From NCBI GenBank assembly GCA_043736395.1, contig JAYTCQ010000254.1, forward strand, positions 1 to 31,293: a stretch of DNA of 31,293 bases, given 5' to 3'. Positions 1 through 7,905 of this stretch are shown piece by piece. Source of the DNA: JAFDVL01 sp043736395 (GTDB lineage: Bacteria > Acidobacteriota > Blastocatellia > RBC074). The notes beneath the pieces were generated by a model, which worked only from the letters and a program-made list of their open reading frames with translations, did no database searches and was not told the DNA's origin. The first letter of the stretch is position 1. Each line of letters opens with the position of its first letter. Made by a program: the position numbers and the translations under genes.

Positions 1-1069
1 CAACCGTAATTTCTTTGGCCAGATATACGTCCTGAATAGATTGCAACAATGCAGCGCCTTCTGCCATTGGGCGTTGGAAGGCTTTACGTCCTGAAATCAA
101 TCCCATTCCGCCAGCGCGTTTGTTGATGATCGCGGTTGTGATGGCTTCTTTTAAATCACTTTCTCCGCTCGAAGCGCCACCGGAATTAATTAATCCTGAA
201 CGTCCCATATAGCAATTCGCCAACTGGTAACGCGTCAGATCAATCGGATGGTCAGTGCTAAGTTCGGAATAAATGCGCTTGTCGGTTTTGCCGTACGCGC
301 TTTCGCCCGTGTTTAATGCCAAATATCCGCCGTTATTTTCCGGCAGTTTTTGCTTGATAATATCGGCTTCGATGGTCACGCCTAAGTGATTCGCTTGTCC
401 GGTCAAGTCTGCTGAAACGTGAAAATCTTTTTCCTTCGTTTTGAATGCTTCGTTGCGCAAGTAACACCACAGAACAGTGAATAAACCTAATTCGTGAGCG
501 CGACGAAAAGCCTGACTGACTTCAACGATTTGACGACGTGATTCCTGCGAACCAAAATAAATGGTCGCCCCAATCCCGGCGGCTCCCATATCGAAAGCCT
601 GCTCGACCTGACCAAACATAATTTGATCGAAAGCATTCGGGTACGACATGAATTCGTTGTGATTCAGTTTGACGATGTAAGGGATTTTATGCGCATATTT
701 GCGTGCCGTTGAACCTAATACACCTAACGTCGAAGCGACGGCGTTGCATCCGCCTTCGATGGCAAGTTTGACAATATTTTCGGGATCGAAGTAGATCGGA
801 TTTTTGGCAAAGCTCGCTCCGGCGGAATGCTCAATGCCCTGATCTACCGGCAAAATCGAAACGTAGCCGGTTCCCGCCAGGCGTCCGTGATTGTAGACGT
901 CTTGCATATTACGCAAAACATTCGGAGTCCGATCCGAATCAATCCAAACTCGATCAATAAAATCCGGGCCGGGTAAATGAATATGTTCCTTGGCAATGGT
1001 TTTACACTCGTGATTGAGTAAGCCATCGGCATTATCGCCAAGCAGGTTTTGAATATCTTTGATTTCCAC
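1..1069 (-). CDS. fbaB: Class I fructose-bisphosphate aldolase, 3' end cut by window edge
   Basis: This is a DhnA/FbaB-type class I aldolase, which cleaves fructose 1,6-bisphosphate to dihydroxyacetone phosphate and glyceraldehyde 3-phosphate in glycolysis and gluconeogenesis through a lysine Schiff base. The reverse-strand translation follows E. coli FbaB almost throughout: LLGDNADGLL near the N-terminus, then GRLAGTGYVSILPVDQGIEH, VKLNHNE, GATIYFGSQESRRQI, DLTGQANHLG, the lysine-bearing ADIIKQK and NKRAGGMGLISGRKAFQRPM. The last visible residues, AKEITV, align a residue or so from the usual C-terminus, so about 356 of roughly 357 codons are present. The start is GTG at 1069: an in-frame TAA lies just upstream and GGAGG sits 9 nt before it. 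A promoter-like pair lies further upstream. The gene appears intact and monocistronic at its 5' side. Confidence 0.95.
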   Translation of the reverse strand, partial: MEIKDIQNLLGDNADGLLNHECKTIAKEHIHLPGPDFIDRVWIDSDRTPNVLRNMQDVYNHGRLAGTGYVSILPVDQGIEHSAGASFAKNPIYFDPENIVKLAIEGGCNAVASTLGVLGSTARKYAHKIPYIVKLNHNEFMSYPNAFDQIMFGQVEQAFDMGAAGIGATIYFGSQESRRQIVEVSQAFRRAHELGLFTVLWCYLRNEAFKTKEKDFHVSADLTGQANHLGVTIEADIIKQKLPENNGGYLALNTGESAYGKTDKRIYSELSTDHPIDLTRYQLANCYMGRSGLINSGGASSGESDLKEAITTAIINKRAGGMGLISGRKAFQRPMAEGAALLQSIQDVYLAKEITV

Positions 1070-1115
1070 TGATTAAAGCCTCCAAAAAAATAACGATCAA
1101 TTGTTAGAAACTTGA

Positions 1116-1144
1116 ATAATAGGTCGCTCGCTTACGATTTGCAA
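1116..1144 (-). promoter_or_regulatory. Candidate sigma-70-type promoter of fbaB
   Basis: Read on the minus strand, TTGCAA (1144-1139) and TATTAT (1121-1116) are separated by exactly 17 bp. They lie about 50 bp before the aldolase GTG, with the GGAGG ribosome site in between. This is a visual match only; no transcript data are available. Confidence 0.5.
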
Positions 1145-1190
1145 CTTATGAAAATCGTCAGACTATAAATAGGATTTATGAGGAATTAAA

Positions 1191-2189
1191 CTATACAACT
1201 TTCGCAAGGATGATAATTTCACCATTCCAGCGCCAATCATTTTCTTTGCCTTGCAGATGAACACCTCCCAGCCAGCGATCAATTCCGTTGAGATGAAGAT
1301 TGTCGGAGCGTCCTGCCATGACAGATTTTCCGGCTTCCGTTACGTGTAAGGTTTGTGAAAGAAATTCTTTGGTAAGTTCTTCCGGAATATCAAAAAGCTT
1401 ACCGTGCTGAGTTTTTAGTAATGGCTTCTCACCTTCGCACAGCCGCTTGACGTGCAGCCACAAGGTTGAATCGCCCATAAAGACAGCCTCTTCCTGCGCC
1501 TGATCATAATTAAAAATCTGGGTCGGGGTTATTTTTTCACTTGCGACGGCAGTTAAGATTTGACGTTCTGTTCTGGAAAGTCCATTGAAAGTCGAAGGAA
1601 ACTGTTCACAGTGTCGGCGCATCGCGGCGTGTAAGAAAGGGAGCGCTTTCAGATCATTTTCAAGCAAGTCATTCAAGTCAATCGGATTTGGAGCAGTAAA
1701 CGATTGCCAAGCGTCATGCGCGGTTAACATTTCTTTTGGGGTGACTTTATGACGCAAAGGAAATAATGACGCCAACTGCTGCGCGTTCAGTTGCCCAAGT
1801 CCGTGAAAAGGATTTATTCCCGTGAATTCTCCAATACAAATCAGACTGAGTTTGGTGGCTCCGCGTTGCCGCTCATAAAACCAATCCAGAATTTGAATCA
1901 GTTGTAATTGATCGTATAAATCGTGCTCAAACCATAAGACAATTTCATCGTGTTCTCGAAAGGACATGAGTATTTTGTCGCGTTCGGCAAAACTTCGGGC
2001 AATCACTTCAAGCTCGCCCCAACCTTGCGAAGCCATCCATTCGGCGCGAATCCGGCTGAGCTGTTGCAACGAAAATCCTAATGGGACAGGTCCTTCGTGC
2101 AAGACATCGCGCCACGCCATAATGCTTCCGGAAAAAACTGCTTCCTGAATCAGTTCGGCAGCCGCATCTCCATTTGTAATATGAAGCAT
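1191..2189 (-). CDS. DUF1835 domain-containing protein
   Basis: This is a 332-residue cytosolic protein of unknown function. Its N-terminus, MLHITNGDAAAELIQEA, followed by WRDVLHEGPVP and later VLWFEHDLYDQLQLIQIL, is the hallmark of the DUF1835 family, whose members normally begin at this M-L-H-I-x-N-G-D stretch. I therefore chose the ATG at 2189. An in-frame TTG at 2216 would add nine residues, but neither start has a convincing Shine-Dalgarno. The C-terminal part (LSRTERQILTAVA and beyond) looks helical, and a second associated domain may follow, which I cannot name with certainty. No signal peptide or membrane segment is visible. The gene is transcribed away from the dienelactone hydrolase. 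No biochemical role is established for the family. Confidence 0.85.
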   Translation of the reverse strand: MLHITNGDAAAELIQEAVFSGSIMAWRDVLHEGPVPLGFSLQQLSRIRAEWMASQGWGELEVIARSFAERDKILMSFREHDEIVLWFEHDLYDQLQLIQILDWFYERQRGATKLSLICIGEFTGINPFHGLGQLNAQQLASLFPLRHKVTPKEMLTAHDAWQSFTAPNPIDLNDLLENDLKALPFLHAAMRRHCEQFPSTFNGLSRTERQILTAVASEKITPTQIFNYDQAQEEAVFMGDSTLWLHVKRLCEGEKPLLKTQHGKLFDIPEELTKEFLSQTLHVTEAGKSVMAGRSDNLHLNGIDRWLGGVHLQGKENDWRWNGEIIILAKVV

Positions 2190-2276
2190 AATCAGACCAT
2201 CGGTAATTGACGGCAACAGGGAAAAATATTAGGGAAACATAGAATCTTTTATAATTATGCGTTGCAATCCAATTGA

Positions 2277-2307
2277 AATCAAGACAGCCTGCAAGGCTAC
2301 CTTGATT
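2277..2307. promoter_or_regulatory. Interrupted palindrome and direct repeat upstream of dienelactone hydrolase gene
   Basis: AATCAAG (2277-2283) and CTTGATT (2301-2307) form an inverted repeat around an inner AGCC/GGCT pair. Immediately after it, GATTGCGGA occurs twice 13 bp apart (2304-2312 and 2317-2325). Both sit in the divergent spacer between the DUF1835 and hydrolase genes and overlap the candidate promoter, so a regulator-binding role is possible. This is inference only. Confidence 0.3.
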
Positions 2308-2331
2308 GCGGAGATAGATTGCGGATATATT
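2302..2331 (+). promoter_or_regulatory. Candidate promoter of dienelactone hydrolase gene
   Basis: TTGATT (2302-2307) and TATATT (2326-2331) are spaced by 18 bp and lie about 37 bp before the ATG at 2368. The -35 element coincides with the right arm of the palindrome at 2277-2307. Confidence 0.4.
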
Positions 2332-2367
2332 AGAACTTATTGGCTATTACAATTACGGTAAATCAAT

Positions 2368-3057
2368 ATGACAACAAACAAATCAATCTTGACTGAGAAT
2401 ACTGAATTTTCATCGAACGGGATTTCACTTCGGGGTTATCTGGCGCGTCCTGTTGATACTCCGGATGCTCCGGCAATTATCCTGATCCACGAATGGTGGG
2501 GCTTAACCGACCATATTAAAGATATTGCAGGCCGTTACGCTTCACAAGGTTACATCACAGCAGCCGTGGATTTATACGACGGAGTCACCACCAAAGATGC
2601 CGGGGAAGCCGGTAACCTGATGAATTCACTCGACTTTCCAAAGGCGCTCGGAAGAATCAAGGCGACCGTAGAGTATTTGCGCCAATTGGAAGGCGTCACC
2701 TCGATTGGCATTACCGGGTTTTGTATGGGCGGAGTTTTATCCTTATTAGCTGCCTGCCAGAACAAAGTTGAGGCGGTCGCGCCGTTTTATGGAATGCCGG
2801 ACGATCTGTCTGTTATTGCCAACCTTGGATGTCCGATGCTTTTCATTGGCGGTGAAAAAGACCAATGGATTACGGTTGAAAAGATGAATAACTTAAAAAA
2901 CGAACTGCAAAATCATCAGAAAGCAGGAGAAGTCATCATCTATCCTGAGGCGAATCATGCTTTTTTTAATGATACCCGACCAGAAGTTTACAATGCAGAG
3001 GATGCAACCGATGCATGGCAAAAAGTATTGGCGTTTTTTAAGGAAAATCTGAAATAA
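2368..3057 (+). CDS. Dienelactone hydrolase family protein
   Basis: This 229-residue alpha/beta hydrolase belongs to the dienelactone hydrolase family. Family members hydrolyse lactones or esters; the physiological substrate here cannot be read from sequence. The catalytic triad is complete. The nucleophile is Cys119 in GFCMGG (cysteine rather than serine, as in true dienelactone hydrolases), the acid is Asp165 in GGEKDQ, and the base is His197 in EANHAF. The early HEWWGLTDHIKDIAGRYA stretch at 41-58 is a typical family signature. No signal peptide is seen, so it should be cytosolic. The length fits the family. The start at 2368 is the first ATG, with only a weak ribosome site. The gene stands alone between a candidate promoter and the next promoter at 3105. 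Confidence 0.93.
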   Translation: MTTNKSILTENTEFSSNGISLRGYLARPVDTPDAPAIILIHEWWGLTDHIKDIAGRYASQGYITAAVDLYDGVTTKDAGEAGNLMNSLDFPKALGRIKATVEYLRQLEGVTSIGITGFCMGGVLSLLAACQNKVEAVAPFYGMPDDLSVIANLGCPMLFIGGEKDQWITVEKMNNLKNELQNHQKAGEVIIYPEANHAFFNDTRPEVYNAEDATDAWQKVLAFFKENLK

Positions 3058-3104
3058 ATACTATTTTTTTTAGTTACGAATGACACGAAATCGGATATTC
3101 TTTG

Positions 3105-3133
3105 TTGGTTCGACGTAGAATAAAAAGTATTAA
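3105..3133 (+). promoter_or_regulatory. Candidate promoter of BON-domain protein gene
   Basis: TTGGTT (3105-3110) and TATTAA (3128-3133) are separated by 17 bp. They lie 30 bp before the ATG at 3164, which is preceded by the ribosome site AAGAGG. Confidence 0.4.
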
Positions 3134-3163
3134 CTAGTCCCCCAAGCCTTAAGAGGTTTTTAC

Positions 3164-4660
3164 ATGAAGAATCAAGTCGGTGAACGAAAAAGCCCCGTTC
3201 CCGTCCCATCTTTAGACGAATCGCTGGCGCAATTGGAACAAGCGCTGGATTTATTTTCTTCGACGCAGGCCAGCTCTCATAATGAAGAGCAAAATAGTGC
3301 CGCCGAAGCTTCTCCCATTCAAAATATTCACCTCCTAGAAAAGGTTCGCAAACCAGAGCCGACAATTACCAACAACGAAAAAGAATTATTTACACAAGCT
3401 ATTAATGAACTGAAGAAATCTGCGTCAACTTCAAGTGATGAAACCATCCCTCAATGGGCCGGAGGAGAGGTCGCGTTTGTGGCGGAAGATGAAAGCGATG
3501 CCGCAGCCCGGCGCTTTCCGTTTTTTACTCAAGCACAAAAGCGGTTGATGATGATCGCAGCTTTTCTCTTAATTGTTTTCGCTGCGATTGGGTACCTGCT
3601 CTGGCAACAACAAAAGAAAGACGAAGCCCGCGCGAAGGCTCCAACCTCAGAAGAAATGTATTTAACCTCTGCTTCTCAGCCTAAGACTGAAGACTCACCT
3701 GTTAATCCAGAAACCTCCGATTCACCTGCGGGAGAAGCCGCAATCTCTCCCGATCAATTATTGAATGATCATGTCAGGCAGATTTTAACGGCTTACAATC
3801 CAACCGCAATTGATACGCGTTACAAGTTCACGGTCAAAGATGGAATCATTATCCTCAGCGGTGAAGCGCAAACGCAGATGGAGAAAGACGGGGCTGAAAA
3901 TGTTTTGCGACCACTGAATGGAGTTGTAAAAATTGTCAATAACTTGAAAGTACGCGGAATTATGGCAGCGGCTCCCGGCAACGTCATAGCCCAAGCCGGA
4001 ACCAATGGCCCGGTAATGTATCCAATCACAAATCCGGCAGAAGCAAAGCGATTGGAAGAAGCCCTCAAGAAAGATTTAGCCGAAGGTGCCAGTAATGCTG
4101 AGAAATTAACTGCCCGATTGAATGAATCAAATAATCAATTAAAGTTGCAACCGACTCCGACGACAGTTCCGGTCGAAACTGTCAAAGCGGACGATTCAGA
4201 AGCGCGTAAGCTTTCCGCTGCGAAGCTCAACGAAGAACTCGTGCAACAACGAAGAAATGCCGAAGAAAAATTACGTGAACGCGAAGAAGCTGAAAAAGCT
4301 GACGTAGCCCGCAAAGCGCGAGAACAGGCAGCGCCTCCTGTCGTTGCTGAATTGCGCTCCGGTACGGTGACCTGGGTTGGAACCGTCAAAGGCGTCGAAG
4401 ATATTGTTATTCGTGGAGCTTCGGCTTCTGTTACCCACGTCTCAGGGGAAGTTGCCAGCGGCGTTCGCGCTACTTTTAGTGCGCCGATTCCGAATGCTCC
4501 CATCAGCGTACGCTTAGTCGCCGCCAGCGGGAAAGCACCGGCACGAATTATTCAACAGCCTTCCGCCTCCAATAATTTCACGACCATCGTTCGCGTGGGC
4601 AGTGAAGGAAAAGGCGATAACAAACCCCAATCTTTCTCGCTTCGTTGGTCAAATCAGTAA
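3164..4660 (+). CDS. Single-pass membrane protein with BON domain
   Basis: This 498-residue protein was not recognised as a named family. The order of parts is as follows. Residues 1-125 are acidic, low-complexity and presumably cytoplasmic. A transmembrane helix spans about 128-147 (LMMIAAFLLIVFAAIGYLLW), followed by a Ser/Pro/Glu linker. Residues about 197-265 form a BON-like domain (DQLLNDHVRQILTAY, then KDGIIILSGEA and VVKIVNNLKVRG). Residues 290-390 are a charged, alanine-rich helical or coiled-coil stretch, and 394-498 are a beta-rich tail. BON domains are generally thought to bind membranes or other envelope components, so an envelope-structure or sensing role is plausible but unproven. 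The ATG at 3164 has AAGAGG upstream. The TAA is followed by a long non-coding leader belonging to the next gene. Confidence 0.8.
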   Translation: MKNQVGERKSPVPVPSLDESLAQLEQALDLFSSTQASSHNEEQNSAAEASPIQNIHLLEKVRKPEPTITNNEKELFTQAINELKKSASTSSDETIPQWAGGEVAFVAEDESDAAARRFPFFTQAQKRLMMIAAFLLIVFAAIGYLLWQQQKKDEARAKAPTSEEMYLTSASQPKTEDSPVNPETSDSPAGEAAISPDQLLNDHVRQILTAYNPTAIDTRYKFTVKDGIIILSGEAQTQMEKDGAENVLRPLNGVVKIVNNLKVRGIMAAAPGNVIAQAGTNGPVMYPITNPAEAKRLEEALKKDLAEGASNAEKLTARLNESNNQLKLQPTPTTVPVETVKADDSEARKLSAAKLNEELVQQRRNAEEKLREREEAEKADVARKAREQAAPPVVAELRSGTVTWVGTVKGVEDIVIRGASASVTHVSGEVASGVRATFSAPIPNAPISVRLVAASGKAPARIIQQPSASNNFTTIVRVGSEGKGDNKPQSFSLRWSNQ

Positions 4661-5039
4661 ATCCCCCTCCCGCTCCCTTTATCCCCCTATCATAATTTTT
4701 CTGCCTGTTTGATCTAATCTGGCTAATTTCAGTCAGGAAGATGAAGAATCATTCTGAAACTTTTCAGTCAAAATCGAATTGCTATAGTTCTATAAGACTT
4801 CCGCGAAGCCTCCACCGTAAATTAATTACAGCTAACCTGACCGATTAGGCGATTCCCCTGAAATATCGCTGCATCGCCAGAGTTTTGGAATTTACACATG
4901 ATTCGTTTTATTTCACGGCTGACAGCCAAAGAGCTGTCAAGCTGACGGTCTTCGTCTGCCCTTACGCCGCTGTGGTGGGAGCCTCCCCACCACAACCCAA
5001 CGACGAGACACGCTATCTAAAAAAAACTACGGAGCTACT
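4661..5039 (+). other. Long structured leader before PEP-CTERM gene
   Basis: This 379-bp gap has no convincing ORF but several perfect short stems: CTGAAA/TTTCAG (4754-4767), GGCGAT/ATCGCC (4848-4878), TGACAGC/GCTGTCA (4920-4939) and the strong TGTGGTGGG/CCCACCACA (4971-4994). The last stem lies about 45 bp before the ATG at 5040. I looked for a c-di-GMP-I riboswitch because c-di-GMP often controls exopolysaccharide genes. A stretch near 4801 resembles part of its core, but the GCAAACC half is missing. The function is unknown. Confidence 0.35.
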
Positions 5040-5675
5040 ATGAAAAAGAGTTTGGTATTGATTGGATTCCTGATTATTTGTTTTAGTTTTACTGCCGCCA
5101 AGGCTGATTCTGTCACGATGCAATTGACGGGCGTCACGGGAGCTAATCAAGGTGGATATTATGTGGGACCAGCCTCGGGAACAGCTGGCGGAACCCCGAT
5201 TTCAATGGTCTGTATTGATTTTTCACATCACGTTTCCGTCGGTCAAACCTGGACTGCCACAACGAATTCCTTCACTGATTTGAGCGGAGCGCGCTTCGCC
5301 GGACAGCCGGACGCATTCACCAAATATCAACAGGTAGCGTGGTTGTTTGATCAATTCGCGGCGAATCCTGGCGCTACGGGTGATCTGCAATTTGCGATGT
5401 GGAGCCTGCTTACGCCCAGCTCTCCAGCCACTGCCGGATCACTCAGCTGGATCAATCTGGCGAAATCGCAGAATCTGAATAATTACAATTTTTCTAACTT
5501 CCGCGTGTATACGCCCACTGACCCCAGTGCAGCCAGTCCGCAGGAATTCATCGCCCGCATCCCTAATTCACCAGTGCCTGAACCCGCCAGCCTGATGCTG
5601 CTCGGAACCGGTCTCGCCGGAGTCGCGGCCATGATGCGCAAACGTGATCAGAAAAAAGATTTAACGGATAACTAA
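5040..5675 (+). CDS. PEP-CTERM sorting domain protein
   Basis: This is a 211-residue exported protein. Residues 1-22 are a Sec signal peptide (KK, a hydrophobic core, and AKA before Asp23). The C-terminus is a classic PEP-CTERM tail: the PEP motif in SPVPEPASLML (VPEP at 179-182), a hydrophobic helix (LLGTGLAGVAAMM) and a basic end (RKRDQKK). In known systems such tails are recognised by an exosortase (EpsH/Xrt), and the proteins accompany exopolysaccharide production. No exosortase is in this window. The middle is a Gly/Ser/Thr-rich surface-type sequence I cannot assign. GGAG precedes the ATG, a structured leader lies upstream and a strong terminator follows, so it is probably a single-gene transcript. 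Confidence 0.9.
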   Translation: MKKSLVLIGFLIICFSFTAAKADSVTMQLTGVTGANQGGYYVGPASGTAGGTPISMVCIDFSHHVSVGQTWTATTNSFTDLSGARFAGQPDAFTKYQQVAWLFDQFAANPGATGDLQFAMWSLLTPSSPATAGSLSWINLAKSQNLNNYNFSNFRVYTPTDPSAASPQEFIARIPNSPVPEPASLMLLGTGLAGVAAMMRKRDQKKDLTDN

Positions 5676-5697
5676 GACTTACCGACCGAAAAAGCCA

Positions 5698-5740
5698 CGA
5701 GCCGCTCTGACAATGTATCAGAGTGGCTCGTTTTTATTTT
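5698..5740 (+). terminator. Rho-independent terminator after PEP-CTERM gene
   Basis: A 13-bp stem (5698-5710 with 5718-5730, one G-U pair, 7-nt loop) is followed by TTTTTATTTT. An A-run precedes the stem, so it may also work in the other direction. Confidence 0.88.
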
Positions 5741-5828
5741 CTTCTCCGCCAATAGACGCCTGCCTGCGATTTCGTTATTATCCTTCAATTCAAAATGTCT
5801 TTAGGTTTTTGTCTGGAAGGAAAGTTAG

Positions 5829-6215
5829 ATGCCAACGATTGAATTGAAACGACGTGTCAGATGGGCGGATGCCGACCCGGCTTATCGCATTAATTTCCCG
5901 CGTTACTTTGAATATTTTGAAGAAGGCGAAGCCGAGTTACTGCGTGCCTGTGGCATCACATTTGATCAGCAGGCAGGCTACGGCATGCCGCGCGTTAATT
6001 CAGAATGTACTTTCAAAAAGCCGCTGCTGCTGGATGCTGAATTTATCATGCGGGTTTCCATTGGGAAGCTGGGACGCAGCTCCATTCGCTACGAATATCA
6101 AATTTTTGATATGTCGCAGGAATTAGCCGCCGAAGGTTCCATGACTGTCGTTTGCACGAAAGACGGACAGTCGGCTGAAATTCCGACAGAGCTAAGAGCC
6201 GCACTATCAAATTAA
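5829..6215 (+). CDS. Acyl-CoA thioesterase, 4HBT (hotdog) family
   Basis: This 128-residue single-domain hotdog protein resembles the YbgC/4-hydroxybenzoyl-CoA thioesterase family, whose members hydrolyse acyl-CoA or aryl-CoA thioesters. The N-terminal segment RVRWADADPAYRINFPRYFEYFEEG contains the conserved Asp-x-Asp-Pro region with the presumed catalytic aspartate and the helix that follows; only the usual glycine after the proline differs. The length fits the family and no targeting signal is seen. AAGGAAAG precedes the ATG. The next gene begins 6 nt after the TAA, so it heads a three-gene operon with a membrane protein and an MDR oxidoreductase. The natural substrate is unknown. Confidence 0.85.
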   Translation: MPTIELKRRVRWADADPAYRINFPRYFEYFEEGEAELLRACGITFDQQAGYGMPRVNSECTFKKPLLLDAEFIMRVSIGKLGRSSIRYEYQIFDMSQELAAEGSMTVVCTKDGQSAEIPTELRAALSN

Positions 6216-6221
6216 GGCTGT

Positions 6222-6689
6222 ATGAAACGTGAGGTGATCGCCAATCTTGTTGCATATATCGCTATTTTAGCGTTGTATTATGGCGCAAAAGCATCGCTGT
6301 CGTTTTTCCCATTTAGGTTAATTCCGTTAATAATTAGTGAACTCGGAATCAACCCTGATTCAAGCATAATGACTTTATTTGTAGGCTTTTTCCTGATTTC
6401 GTTGGGAGGATTTTTGTCGTCGTTAATTTCCCTACGCACCCGCGTTGCCATTATTCCAGGGCTGGTACTTCTGTTAATTTTTACTTATGCGCTAATTGAA
6501 TCTTATTTGGTATCGAAATCATTAGTTTATGATTTTTCTGATGACTGGATTTCTCCGACTCCTCGAGTCGTAGCAGAGTCAGTCATTCTTTTATTAATTG
6601 GCGTCCCAGCTTTCAATCTGGGGCGCAAACTTAGTTCGCGGTTTATTCGACAGGATATTAACCACGAAAATCTTTTGAGGATTACTTAA
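6222..6689 (+). CDS. Small polytopic membrane protein
   Basis: This is a 155-residue hydrophobic protein with about four predicted membrane segments: VAYIAILALYYGAKASLSFF near the N-terminus, MTLFVGFFLISLGGFLSSLI, VAIIPGLVLLLIFTYALI and VVAESVILLLIGVPAFNLG. A short basic C-terminus follows. I do not recognise a family. It is packed between the thioesterase (6-nt gap) and the oxidoreductase (its TAA directly abuts the next ATG), so translational coupling and a shared pathway or envelope process are likely. AAGG lies before the ATG. The sequence is more A+T-rich than the flanking operon genes. Confidence 0.7.
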   Translation: MKREVIANLVAYIAILALYYGAKASLSFFPFRLIPLIISELGINPDSSIMTLFVGFFLISLGGFLSSLISLRTRVAIIPGLVLLLIFTYALIESYLVSKSLVYDFSDDWISPTPRVVAESVILLLIGVPAFNLGRKLSSRFIRQDINHENLLRIT

Positions 6690-7700
6690 ATGAAAGCAAT
6701 TGTCTTACACGAAAAAGGTGACCCCGAAAATCTCAAATACGAAGACGTTCCCGACCTTGAACCGGCGGCAGGACAAGTACTCGTCAAACTCAAAGCCGCT
6801 GCCTTAAATCACCGCGATGTCTGGATTCGCAAAGGCATGTACGCTGGCCTGAAATTTCCGATTGTCCTCGGCTCTGACGGAGCCGGTGAAATCGTCGCGC
6901 TGGGCGATGACGTCCCCAAAGAAATGCTCGGACAAGCAGTCGTCATCAACCCAGGCATGGACTGGGGTAATGATCCCCGCGTACAACATAAATACTTCAA
7001 AATTTTAGGACTCCCCGAAGACGGCACATACGCAGAATTCGTGGTTTGTCCATTTGAATACGCCCACCCCAAACCCGCTTCACTCAGCTGGGAAGAAGCG
7101 GCGGCGCTCCCGTTAGCCGGACTCACGGCGTACCGCGCAGTCGTCACCCGCGCGCGCGTCAAAGCCGGAGACAATGTCTTAGTCACCGGAATCGGCGGCG
7201 GCGTTTCGACGTTTGCATTGCAAATCGCGATGCAGCTTGGCGCAAAAGTTTTTGTGACTTCGGGCAGCAACGATAAAATCGAACGCGCCCGCGAAATCGG
7301 ATCGGATGGCGGAGCCAATTATAAAACCGAAGACTGGGGGAAAATGGTTGTCGGAATGACCGACGGAGACGGCCCTGATGTGGTCATTGACAGCGTCGGT
7401 GGTGAAACGCTGGCCAAGTGCATTGAGATCATGAAACCTGGCGGACGGATTGCCATTTATGGTGCGACTACCGGGTTGCCGAAGATCGTGGATTTACGCC
7501 GGATTTTCTGGAAACAATTGGATATTTGCGGGTCAACGATGGGAACGCAGGAAGAATTCGCCGCGATGCTGAAAATGTACGACGAAGCAAAACTTAAACC
7601 TGTCGTTGATAAAGTCTTCCCGCTCATTGATGCCGCAGCTTCGCATCACCGTATGGAAGAAGCCGGACAGTTCGGTAAAATTGTCTTGAATTGTGCTTGA
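6690..7700 (+). CDS. MDR-superfamily oxidoreductase (quinone oxidoreductase-like)
   Basis: This 336-residue medium-chain dehydrogenase/reductase has a GroES-like N-terminal domain (LKAAALNHRDVWIRKGMY; FPIVLGSDGAGEIVALG) and a Rossmann domain with the nucleotide-binding GIGGGV at 167-172. The four-cysteine structural zinc lobe of classical alcohol dehydrogenases is absent: the region after INPG reads MDWGNDPRVQHKYF. Catalytic zinc ligands at the NHRD and GSDG positions are also not evident. It is therefore more likely a zinc-free NAD(P)H-dependent enal or quinone reductase than an alcohol dehydrogenase. It is the last gene of the operon starting at 5829, directly abutting the membrane protein gene, with GAGG inside that gene as ribosome site. 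A hairpin follows the stop. The substrate is unknown. Confidence 0.88.
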   Translation: MKAIVLHEKGDPENLKYEDVPDLEPAAGQVLVKLKAAALNHRDVWIRKGMYAGLKFPIVLGSDGAGEIVALGDDVPKEMLGQAVVINPGMDWGNDPRVQHKYFKILGLPEDGTYAEFVVCPFEYAHPKPASLSWEEAAALPLAGLTAYRAVVTRARVKAGDNVLVTGIGGGVSTFALQIAMQLGAKVFVTSGSNDKIERAREIGSDGGANYKTEDWGKMVVGMTDGDGPDVVIDSVGGETLAKCIEIMKPGGRIAIYGATTGLPKIVDLRRIFWKQLDICGSTMGTQEEFAAMLKMYDEAKLKPVVDKVFPLIDAAASHHRMEEAGQFGKIVLNCA

Positions 7701-7729
7701 TTTGTGAGGACTGCCATCCGCTCTTCAAA

Positions 7730-7779
7730 CGAAACACCTGAAAATACTTAATATTGACAGGTGTTTCGCCTCCCTTTTT
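7730..7779 (+). terminator. Probable terminator of the thioesterase-oxidoreductase operon
   Basis: Perfect 11-bp arms (7730-7740 and 7758-7768) enclose a 17-nt loop and are followed after a few bases by TTTTT. The loop is large and the T-run displaced, so the termination strength is uncertain. Confidence 0.6.
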
Positions 7780-7905
7780 CACCGCGCTTCTCAGCGGTAT
7801 CATTAAAATATAACAGTTCTGTGATCACTCATTGTTAAACTCCGCCATTATCTCCTCGCGGGTTGAAGTGCACTCCTTCTCCCCCAAATTTCCCGTTGAG
7901 TAATA

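Noticed and set aside
844..1041. 65-codon minus-strand frame inside the aldolase gene.
   Set aside because: It is in another frame of the same strand region as the clearly coding fbaB sequence and has no motif of its own.
4741..4870. c-di-GMP-I (GEMM) riboswitch upstream of the PEP-CTERM gene.
   Set aside because: Only a stretch resembling GCGAAGCCTCC...TAA is present. The GCAAACC half and the GAAA tetraloop stem are missing, so it does not meet the consensus.
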